From assembly GCF_901000735.1 (NCBI RefSeq), contig NC_081549.1:620001-684000 (forward strand): a stretch of 64,000 bases of DNA, written 5' to 3'. The notes beneath the pieces are model-generated. The model did no database searches, was not told where the DNA came from, and worked only from the letters and a program-made list of their open reading frames with translations. Source of the DNA: Corylus avellana (taxonomy: Eukaryota > Streptophyta > Magnoliopsida > Fagales > Betulaceae). A program made the position numbers and the translations under genes. The number at the start of each line of letters is the position of its first letter. Position 1 is the first letter of the stretch. Positions 1 to 12,100 of this stretch are shown here, piece after piece.

Positions 1-116
1 CGAAACCATGTGATGAAGGTACCAAATTTTGTTAAATGAGATTCTATGCCTTTAACAATGGGAATTTTATTTGTCGGTAGAGTTTTTCTGTCATGAATCT
101 TTGACAAATATGGCAG
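1..116 (+). other. Intron sequence of the SGR6-like gene at window edge
   Basis: No coding similarity is visible before the acceptor at 115-116, so this is read as the 3' part of an intron whose upstream exon lies outside the window. Confidence 0.6.
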
Positions 117-3100
117 GCCACCTTGGGGTTCTTTGCTTTACCAAATGATCCGGGAGATGTTGTCAATCCCCTTATTGACAACCTTATCACTCTTTTGTGT
201 GCAATTCTTCTAACAAGGTATTCAATAATCAAGAGGGCTATGCTTTTCCTGAACTGCTTATTCTTCTGAAACATTATAGTTTGTTTGTCTTTAGAAGTTT
301 GGGTCAAATGCATTACATTAAGTGTTGACATAATTTGTTTCTGTTGTTACTTTTGTCTAATGTCTGAACAAGGAGTCTTAATCACGTGTAGCACTCTCAG
401 TGGCTGAAGTTTCTTAACTTCAACCGGATGGTGTGTGACCTTTTGCATAATAACGCTTTTTGAGCTTGAACACAAGTGATGTTAAGAAATCGCTCTCTCT
501 CTCTCTCTCTGCACCTGGTAGCTTTTACAAACCTATAGGTGATCCCTTCTTAGTGATCTAATATTTACTGAAAGAGTGAAAAGAAGCAGGTCTTATAGTT
601 TGCGCCATTTACATAGAACTGTATATATAACTTTGACTGGCCACGTATACTAATAGGTTTTTCTTTGGAGACCATATATACCTCTTCTGATTATCAAAAT
701 TTTAACACTTAGTGGAGAAGATGGGAGAAGTCGGGCAGAGCAACTATTACATATGTTGAGACAAATTGATCAATATGTTTCTTCACCTATGGAGTATCAA
801 AGGAGAAGAGGCTGTCGTGCAGTGCATGAGATGCTTCTCAAGTTTAGGATGGTCTGCATCAGCGGATATTGTACATTGGGCTGCTATGGAAGTTGCACAC
901 ATGGCAAGCAAGTTGACCGTGCTATACATGGGAATTTTTCCAACTTACCATGTAAAGATGTTTCCTGAAAGCTTCCCAATTATTTGTTTCTTTCACTATC
1001 TTATACCATTTATTTTTGTTCCAACTTCCAGCAGCATTTGTATTGCCAAGTCGTGAAGCATTGTGTTTGGGAGATAGGGTTGTCATGTATCTTCCACGTT
1101 GTGCAGACACTGATTCTGAAGTTAGAAAAGTTTCTGCCCTGGTAAGTGATTGGCAGGAAACTTTAAAGGTCTCCAGTTGTTTCTCTGTACTGCATTACTT
1201 ATCATCATAGTTGGAAGTTTATAGGCTCTGTAATTATTCTTTTTGATTTTCTCTTAAATTTGGTAAAATATCTCAATTTTTCTTTGGCTAGATCCTTGAT
1301 CAACTCTTCAGCATCTCTCTTTCGCTTCCAAGGCCATCAGCTTCTAATTTTGGTATGGATATGGAAGTGTCCTATGGTGCTTTGTCCTCCCTTGAGGATG
1401 TTATAGCCATCTTGAAGAGTGTAGGTTCATTGGAAACTCTTTGTATTTATTTTCTTTGTCTATCCATTATCTTATTGAAGAGGATGATATTTGGTTTTTC
1501 TCTATGTAACCAGGATACATCTATTGATCCATCAGAGGTTTTCAACAGAATTATTTCCTCTGTCTGTATTTTATTAACAAAGGATGAGGTGATGTTCTGT
1601 TTATGTTAACTACAGTTGAAAATTCAGGATTGGTGCTGCAATAGGTTCTTCTTACTATTGAGTCTCTTGCAGCTTGTTGCTACCCTGCATGGTTGCACAT
1701 CAGCTATATGTGATAAGATCAAGCAGTCAGCTGAAGGGGTTCTACAAGCTATCATTGAATTTGTTACAAAGAGGGGAAATGAGCTGTGCGAGAGTGATAT
1801 TTCAAGGTTTCTCTACTAGAAATTTGTGTAATAGTGAAAGACTTAAGAATTTTGAACTTGTATACATGTATCTTCTGATAAAGATAGATTGCTATAATTT
1901 CAGTAGGACTGATCATTTATATGCCAACAGGACCACCCAATCTTTGCTCTCTGCTACAATTCATGTAACTGAGAAGCATTTACGCCTGGAAATTCTTGGT
2001 GCTGTATCCTTCTTTCTTTTAGACTCATTAATCTGTTTGATGTTAAAGTTGGCACCTTTTTTTGTTTACCTGTTTTTTTCAACTGTCTGGCTCGGCTGGA
2101 TCGACTATACAGTTGCCTTTTTCTTTTTATTTTTCCTGTAGTTTCTTTATCTCTTAAGCATATCCTTGACTTTGAAAAGATTTCATCTCTAGCTGAGAAC
2201 ACTAGTTCAAAAATTGTTTTTAATGAAGTATTGGCTGCTGCTGGAAGGGATATAGTGACAAAGGACATATCTAGATTACGTGGTGGCTGGTCAATGCAGG
2301 ATGCATTTTATGTAAGTTCTATTTGATCTACAGTAAGGAAATTGTTGTTGTAAGACTTATTATTTATTTTGTATTGTTCGTGATATTACCAATAATGCTA
2401 GGTGAGTATTATACTAAATTGTTTGAGATATCAGCAGCATCCTTAATTGAGTACTCAGATAATAATCAATTACACAAGCTTCCACTCAAAGCAGATCCAT
2501 TAACATAAGCAATCGTCTCCCTTCTTAAGGGTATAATTATTGAGGAACTGCAAAGAAATAGAAAAAATCGGTAGGATGTCCTTGAAAGACAAAAGAAATC
2601 AATATCATGATGTCTAAGAATCAAGCATACATTCCCCACCTGCCCGGGGTGAGGTTGAAGCCCATCTTATTGTGGGGGTTTTTGGTAGTATTTCACTTTC
2701 TGCCCCTCCTGCAAACTGGGGGAAGAAACAGAAAAGCCTGTTTGGGTTTGTTTGTGTTTTGTTTTTAGAAAACAATTCAGTTTTGATCTTCTGATAGAGG
2801 AGTTCTGGCTGTGAACCAATAAATGTGTAATTAAATTATTAAATTAACTATTTTCTATCAATTTAAGCCTTTGGGATACGTTGTGATTTAACAATATTTA
2901 TGCTTTTGTATTTATGTATGTATGTGTACACGCGCGCACACACACACACACACACATCATAGGCTTGGGACAAGACTGTCAGATCGGGTTTCGCGTACTA
3001 AAGATATTTGTAACCATATTCCTATTCATCTGTGTTCCTTGTGGTTGCATTAGCCAAAGTGAGGTGACTCTTCTACCTATCCATATTATGGAGTATCCAA

Positions 3101-6100
3101 TTCAAATTTCATATATGCTCACTATTCTTTTAGAAATATAGTAATGATGATGGAAAAATGGGGCTTAAATTACTCTTGAGAGGTGTGATTGTTTCGTATT
3201 CGTGGATATTAATTTTATTTGTTGCCACCTGTAATGAATAGTGTTTCCTGTCTCCCTCTCTTGTACACGTGCAATTGTGTCATCTCTACGTACATACATA
3301 TTCCTATTGTATGTCTTGTTTGTCTTTCTTTTCTTTGCAATTATCCATTTTTTAAACTTTTTTTTAATAGGCATTTTCCCAGCATACAGTGCTTTCACCT
3401 TTGTTCCTGGAGCACGTGATATTTGTTCTTAGCCAGACTCCAATTATTAAAGGTGATTCAAGGAAAGGAGAGAACTCTGGCCATCTTGTTGATGGTCAGA
3501 TAGAACATGACATCCTGCAAGCTGCTATTTTTGCTCTCACTGCATTTTTCAGGTCTTGGTATTCAGCTGTATTCATCAAGTTTATGCTGTATTATACAGT
3601 GAACAATTTTGTAACATTTCATGTTAATGCAGAGGTGGCGGTAAAGTTGGAAAGAAAGCTGTTGAACAAAAGTATGCTTCTGTTCTTGCAGAACTTACTC
3701 TCCAATTTGGTAGTTGTCATGGTCTAGCTAGCACTGGTCAGCATGAACCCCTACGGTAAGGCATAGCATATACTGCTTCATATATCTTGGTAAACCCATC
3801 ATCATGTACGGTCGCTGTTGTTTAAGTTTGGTACATTTTAATACTCCCCTTTTTTCAACTTCTGCAGGGCTCTTCTAATTGCATTTCAGGCTTTCTGCGA
3901 ATGTGTTGGAGACCTTGAAATGGGAAAGGTAAACAAACATATGTGCTTTGCAATCTAATACAGTGAATGAAGACTTGAATTGTTGGAGTTTGTAATATTA
4001 AGGGAAGGAAAGATAATCAGTTCTTGTTCGTGTATAGATTTTGGCCAGAGATGGAGAGCAAAATGAAAATGAGAGGTGGATCAATCTTATTGGAGACATA
4101 GCTGGCTGTATTTCTATAAAGAGACCGAAAGAGGTAATGGAAATCACATGGGATACTCTTTAAGCATATTATACACATTTTTTTACATTTATTTTTAGTA
4201 TGGTAGGTGAAAACCATAACATATGGAAGGAAATGAATTATGAGAAATCAGTGACTGGGTATAGGCCAATAAGCTATTCATCCGTACAGCTAAGCTCTTG
4301 TGAAATAGATTAGTTGGCTATAAAAGAATAGGTGATTAATCACCTTGCTTGATGCTGTATAAGAAAAGAGAAAGAGGAAAATATACTTTAGCCTCCCAAC
4401 TACCACCCCTTTTTCTTTTACGCCTCCAAATCATGAAGTGTGAAACTTAGATACATCAAATTATCATCGCTTGTCAGAAAAGCTCCCCCGTCAGCGTCAG
4501 ACGTTAAAATGGATTTTTTTTGTTAAAAAAAAAAAAAAAAAGAAAAAAAGAGGGTATTTTAGGTAGAAAGACAGAAAAGTTCCATCCATTTTAGTGTCTG
4601 GCACTAACGGAGTGGTTTTTTTTTGACAAGCGATGGTAGTTTGACCTATCTAAGTGTCACACATGGTAATTTGGAGGTGTAAATGTAAAGGGGGTAGTAG
4701 TTCGTGGGGGCCAAAGTTTATTTTTCCCTATAATAGGACATGTACTTTCTTCTTTTCCTTTACATCTAGTCACACGCCAGTTTTCTTCTTTGGAGCTATA
4801 GGAAAAGTCAAGGTTTTGACACTTTTGATATGACTCCAGCCGAGAACTGATATTGCAAGACGGAGACAGGAACTTAAATAAGAAATGAAGGGTTTGCAAG
4901 AGAAAGACACAATAGATTAAAATTTATTTACTTCTATTAGAATATACTATTTATGATTTGCATGCTTGAATTTACCTTCCAAATAAAAGTGATTCAATTC
5001 TAGTCTTGAAGCAGCCAAAGTTTGACGAAGTTGGTAGTTGAAACCTTTATATTCTGTATTGGGTTCCATAACCTGTCATAAGAGGTATTCCTCTTTTGAA
5101 GTCACTGGAGGTGAAGTCAAAGTTAATGCATAAAGCTTCATTGCGTATATTATTTCCATTTAAAACAGTTGGGCTTATATGGTGTAGGTCATAGACATTT
5201 TTAACCTTGAAAACGACACTGAACCTTATTCTAACAAGGTTGACCAAATATTCAGTTTTAATTCATGCCAACTGTGGCTTTACTGATTTAGCATTAATCT
5301 AAAATATTCTGATGTTTTGTAATCTTGTGGTTAATTGCGTAGGTTGAAAGTATTTGTATCATTTTGAGTAAATCCCTAAATCGACAGCAAAGATACCAAA
5401 GGCAAGCTGCAGCTGCTGCATTGTCAGAATTTGTTCGTTATAGGTATATATTTAATGGTCTACATAGACATTGGTGCTCTCTTTCTTGCATTGGTTTTGT
5501 TTTTTGTTAAAGTAATTTACTTAATTTTGTATTCATTGCTATTATTCTAATTGTATGTGTGGAGGTTGTGAATGTTGCTATTCATCTTACAGTTGCTGCT
5601 GCATTTTCTCGTCTTCTTTTTTTCTTCTCTCTCTCTCTCTCTTAAATTTATTTGAACTTTCGTCATGTTAGGAAGGTAAAGATGGGGGTGGAGTGATATT
5701 AATTTTACTTATTTATTGGTAAGTTACACGCGCCCGATGGGACTTGAACCCACGACCTAGCCCTCCATTTTTCTACAACAAAAGGAGGTGTGGAGTGATA
5801 TTATTTTCAATATGATGTTTAGTATTGCATCCCTTCCCTTTGTTGGTCCTAGCCCCATGCGATTTAATTCAAGTATTTCACAGGCCGTACTCTTATTTTC
5901 TGACTTGTCTGTCCCTTTTGGATTCTTTTCATATCAAGTGGGGCCACACTAAATTTTTGGAGCCTGTTGAGCATTTTTTAAAGCTATTTCTGAATTTCAA
6001 TTACTTATGATTTTTGGAGATCCTTATGAGCTCTTGGTTGGATTGTTTTTATCATTTGCTTATTGTTAGTTTATTACTTTTTTTCTTCTCTTTCTTTTCA

Positions 6101-9100
6101 TTATGATGGTTAAATGGTTCTGGCTAATCTATGATTTCAAATTATTATATTTAAAATTCTCAATAATGCAGTGGTGGATTTGGTGCCCTATTGGAGGAGA
6201 TGGTGGAGTTGTTGTGTCTACATGTATCGGATGACGCTCCAACTGTTAGACGGCTGTGTTTGAGAGGACTAGTACAGGTTTTATAAGTTATACTAACTTT
6301 AAGATTGTCTCGTGGAATCCATTTCCATGGGAGTAAATCTGAACTATTTGTATGCTTATTTTTCATTTATTTATAATTTATCAAGTGACAAAGGGGAATT
6401 GCTAATGTTTGCTGATCAATACTGGTGCTGTATATGTTTTGCGCATGTACACTTGCATGCAACTTGCAGGAGCGCAGGATCATAGGCACCCAAGTGCACT
6501 CACATTAACGCTCTATATGTTTTGGCAAAAGATCAAAATTACCGTTTTAGCTGAAAATTGATTTTCGTAGATAAATTATTATGATGTTAACTGCTTCATG
6601 TCGAGAGAATTGTGGTTTTTAATTTGGTTTTGCAAGCTGTATTGTTATAGCTTCTCCGTACCCAAAAACATGATGTGTTATATTTCTATAAAACTGGATA
6701 TGCATCTGCATATGTTTCTGATTTCTTTTCTTCTTAACTGTTAAGACATTTCCAAATTCTGGATGTGCAGATTCCATCTATTCATATTCTGCTGTATACA
6801 TGTATTGTTATAGCTTCTCCGTACCCAAAAACATGATGTGTTATATTTCTATAAAACTGGATATGCATCTGCATATGTTTCTGATTTCTTTTCTTCCTAA
6901 CTGTTAAGACATTTCCAAATTCTGGATGTGCAGATTCCATCTATTCATATTCTGCTGTATACATCCCAAGTGCTGGGTGTAATATTAGCTTTGCTCGATG
7001 ATTTAGATGAACTCGTGCAGTTAACTGCAGTGTCATGCTTGCTAAAGGTGAACTCCCTTTGCATTCACGTGTTTCTTAGAACAATCTCTGTGAATACTTG
7101 GTTATTTTTCTTGTACACTGCAATCTTGATTCATTTATTTTGCACTTTCTTTTGACATGTCTAGATACTTGAGTCATCACCCAATGATGCAGCAGTGGAA
7201 CCCATTTTGCTAAATCTTTCTTTACGGCTCCGCAATCTTCAAGTGCGTTCCCCTACTTTTTGAAATATTAACTGAAAAAATTGTTATTTTGGTTCTTGAT
7301 ATCTCCATTGTTATCACTATATCGTGCTTTAGCTGATGATATGTTTCCAAATTAAAATCTCACTTGCATGAAGCTCCCCATCCACTTGAATGACTTTTTT
7401 CCTCTGGAAGTGTATCTTTTATATAAGATGTTATTCTGGAATAATACTGGGTTATTTTCCAATATTTCATCCACCTTGCTGATAGTCATAGATCTCTCTG
7501 TTAATATTTTGGAATGTCTTAAAGAAAGTTTTTTGGTGTCTTATATTTGCACTTTTCACCGTTTTGGAGAGATCAGAAATTGACTACAATTTGATTATAA
7601 AACACTAGATCATCGGAGTTAAATAATGACAATTATGTCCCTATTTATCTTTTTAATTGTTAAGTTTATGGAAATAATCTTGAAAAGGAAAATGCTATGC
7701 ATATGCAACACTCCTATAGAAATTTCATATACAGACAAAAAGGGAAGCTCCACAAATATGGTGAAATGATAGGTAATTAACCAGTGTGTATATCTCTATG
7801 TGATTCTGAAAGAATATCCCATGAGAGTAGCATTCTTCTTTTAAAAATTGATTGAGCAACAGGAGCTAGCGCTGTTAGTTTAGTGCTTGTACACGTCGGG
7901 CATGTATATCAAGGTTGTTGGTGGTTTTAATGGTTTGTAGTATGTCCATGTTGGTAGTTTTCACTCGGTGGACTGGGAACTCTCTCGCTAACCCAACCCA
8001 GGGATAAAAATCTTTTGTCGTCATTTGGATACACAAGGAAACCACCAGCATATCTTACTTTTATAATGTAAGAACTTGCTATAAAGCTTCATTAGGGAAA
8101 TGGAAATTCCACCGAATTGCTGGGACCAACAGCTTAATTACTTGCTAGCTCATGGCATTAGTAGAAATAAATCAATTCATAGTTGTCTTACTGCAATTAA
8201 GCCCAGCCTATCATGCTTAGGACATGAGAGTTGATTTGACCAATGTTTCACATTTCATTTTCCATGTATACCATAGATGCTAGCTTGAAGTGTGCCCATT
8301 GCTATCTAAAGCTAAACAGTAGGACAATCTATTTTTTTGGTACAGATATGCATGAACACAATGATGCGAGCCAATGCTTTTGCAGCATTTGGAGCATTAA
8401 GCAACTATGGATTTGGAGCACAGCATGAGGCATTTCTTGAACAGGTCTCTTACCCCGTGTGATTTTACCAGCTCATTTATCCATGGCATTAGTCTTTCTA
8501 GTATAGAAATTTTGGATTTGTGGACTTACATCTGAATTTTATCAGCCTAGCTTATGAACTATTCATATTATTTGTTTATTTATTCATTTTTGTATCTTGA
8601 GGACGTAGTTATGATTCATTTTCTTTTCTTGGATAAAATGTTAACTCATTATATGTGTGTGCGTGTGTTGTTGTTAGGGAAATTTACCATGTTAGTCCAT
8701 GAGTTATGAGTCTTCTTCAAATCATTTCCTGAGTTTAAATTTTTATCTTTTAGCTTTTTGAGTTTGTCCTCTGTCCGATTCCGTTGATTTTTCTACGGAG
8801 TCCATGTAAAATTACAGTTATTCCTTTTTTCAAGAGAAAGAAAGAAAACAATAAAAAATGAAGACCCTAACTGAGGGGGTGGCTCACGTGTTATCAAGCT
8901 TAATTCAATTGCTTACCATGTCCATGAACAATTAACTATTGGTAATATGTTTTACACAACTTTGTTGGTCTTGATTCCATGATCTCATCTTCCATCCCAT
9001 TCTTATTGGAGGAGGAAGGGCCTTTTTAGCTAAAGCATATCAGCCCTGATTGGTATGAGCATGATGCAAAGTCTGCACAAAGTAATATCAAAAGGGCGAT

Positions 9101-12100
9101 TCCTGGGGGTTTTTGTGCAGACTTTGCAGACTTTGCATGGGAGGCGGAGATGCGGTTCTGTCCTCATTCCAGAAGGGCGATTCGGGCAAGGTTGGAAACG
9201 ATTTTTGTTGGAAGTGCGTTTAGCAATATCGTCCCTTCGAGGTGCTAAGGTAGAAAAAAGGGTGCACGAAGAGAAGAAGCATGAGGGGAAGGAAAGGAGG
9301 AGCTACGCCGAGGTGGTGGGCCTGTCAGTATCCTCGGAGGAGGAGCGTTTTGGTCCATTTTCAGGGCCTGTGGCGCGAGTGCCCAGTTGGGTGAAGAAGT
9401 CCTCATCAGCAACGGAGAACCAGGTGTTAGGTACAGAGGTAACAGCTTCATCGCCAGGAAAGGGGACGCTGATTCCGGCGAAGACACCAAGGAGTCAGGA
9501 GGATGAAGGTACTCGCTTGATGGAGAGGATGAAGAACAGGGGTAAGGAGGTTCTAGGAGTTACGGTGCCGGCGAGTAGCTTTCAAACGCGGGAGAAAGCG
9601 TCCACAGTGTGTGATGACTCTGTGCAAGCGCTGATGGGACGAGAGGTTGGTGAGTGTCAGAAGCAATTCCATGCTGGTGTAAGTCTTGAGCTACGAGAAT
9701 GCAGAGAGACGTTGAATTGGCTGAAAGAAGAAATTGACGTTGGAATTCACAAGTTGGATAGGGCTCTTTTAANNNNNNNNNNNNNNNNNNNNNNNNNNNN
9801 NNNNNNNNNNNNNNNNNNNNNNNNNNNNNNNNNNNNNNNNNNNNNNNNNNNNNNNNNNNNNNNNNNNNNNNNTAGGGACAGGAGGCTGCTATGGGAGGAA
9901 TTAGCGGGTGTTATGAGTTGGTGGGATATGCCTTGGTGTATTGGGGGTGATTTCAATGTAACTCGCTTTCCCAGTGAGAGATCAAGTGATGCTCATTTAG
10001 ACTCGTCCATGATGGAATTCTCGGATTTCATTTCGGATCAAGGGCTCATGGATCTTCACTTGATTGGGGGTTTGTATACATGGTCTATTTCAAATGATCC
10101 CCCCCTATGGTCAAGGATTGATCGGTTTCTTATTTCTCCGGAGTTGGAGGCACGGTGTCCAGGGGTTAAGCAAAAGAGACTCTCTCGCCTGTGCTCGGAT
10201 CACTTCCCAATTTTACTAGAGATGGGGGAAGTGTCAAGAGGGAAGAGGCCGTTTAAGTTTGAGAACATGTGGCTTAAAGCAGATGGTTTTGTGGCCCAAG
10301 TGAAACAATGGTGGGATTCCTATGAGTTTCATGGTTCGCCAAGTTTTGTGTTTGCTAGCAAGCTAAAGGCCTTAAAGCTGAATTTGAAGATTTGGAACGA
10401 AGAGGTTTTTGGTAACCTTGATAGGAATAAGAGGATGCTTCTTGAAGAGCTTCGGTTATTGGATGAGAATGAAGAAAGTAGGGCTTTGGAGGAAGGGGAA
10501 GTTAGGAGGAAGGCGGTTGTGGCTCGAGAGCTAGAGAATTGCATGCTTATGGAGGAGGTGAGTTGGAGGCAGAAGTCCAGGGTGATGTGGCTAAAGGAAG
10601 GAGACAAATGCACGAAATTTTTTCACTCCATAGCTAATTCTAATAGAAGATACAATTCTATGGATTCTCTCATGATTGGAGACAGCATCTCTTCAAATCC
10701 GTCCGAGATTAGTGAGCATGTGGTTGAGTTCTATCAAAGACTTTTTTCGGAGCAATGTCACTGGAGGCCGATGGTGGATGGTATCTCCTTTGATTCCATT
10801 TCGGAGGAGGAGGCTAGATGGTTGGAGAGAGATTTCGAAGAAGAGGAGGTAAGGAAGGTAGTGTTTAAAATGAATGGCAATAAGGCGTCGGGTCCTGATG
10901 GGTTTTCTATGGCATTCTTCCAAGTTTGTTGGGAGGTGGTGAGGGAGGATGTAATGAAGGTGTTTTATGCTTTTCATGCTGGGGAGAGGTTTGAGAAGAG
11001 CCTTAATGCCTCTTTCATTTCGCTAATTCCGAAGATTCCCGGAGCTACTAATCTCAGAAATTTTCGGCCTATTAGCCTTGTGGGAGGTATGTACAAGATC
11101 ATAGCAAAGGTGTTAGCAAATCGAATGAAGGTTATGCTGGATAAGGTCATTTCTCAATCCCAGAGTGCCTTTATTAAAGGTAGGCAGATTCTCGATCCTG
11201 TCTTGATTTCTAATGAATGCCTAGACAGTCGGCTGAGATCTGGGGAACCAGGGGTCATATGCAAAATGGACCTAGAAAAAGCTTATGACCATGTGAATTG
11301 GGGTTTCTTGTTATACATGCTTAGGAGGTGTGGTTTTGGTGGGATTTGGTGCTCTTGGATTGAACATTGTATTTCTTCGGTGCGGTTCTCAATCCTGATC
11401 AACGGCTCGCCTAATGGTTTCTTCAGCAGCTCCAGGGGTTTGAGACAAGGGGACCCTTTATCTCCTCTGTTGTTCGTCTTTGTGATGGAAGCTCTAAGCA
11501 GAATGATTTCGGCGGCAGTGAACGGGGGTTTTATTGAGGGGTTTCAGGTCGGTCATATTACTACGTCTCATCTTTTGTTTGCGGACGATACTTTGATTTT
11601 TTGTAATGCTAGGCCTGCCCAGCTTCGGTATTTGAAGAGTGTGTTTCTGTTGTTTGAAGCTGCTTCCGGGTTAAAAGTTAATTTGGCCAAGTCGGAGATT
11701 ATTCCAGTGGGGGATGTGGTCCAAGTGGACAGGTTAGCTGAGATTATGGGGTGTGGGGTTGCTTCATTGCCTGTTAGGTACCTTGGTTTGCCGTTAGGGG
11801 CCTCTTGCAAGGCTACACATATTTGGGATGAAGTTATTGAGAAGATAGAACGTCGGTTGGCCGGGTGGAAAAGATCTTATCTGTCTAAAGGGGGGAGAAT
11901 AACCCTTATCAAGAGTACTCTCGTCAATTTGCCGACGTACTATTTGTCACTCTTTCCCATTCCAGGTAGTGTTGCAATGAGGATCGAGAAGTTGCAGCGG
12001 GACTTTTTATGGGGAGGTCTAGGCGATGAGTTCAAGTTCCACCTGGTGGGGTGGGCGAAGGTTTGCACTCCGATGAAGGAGGGAGGTTTGGGTATCAGGA

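Noticed and set aside
6771..6800. Exon start at the first copy of the duplicated acceptor
   Set aside because: It reaches only 30 bases of exon before running into the second unit and a stop; the second copy continues into the conserved SGR6 exon.
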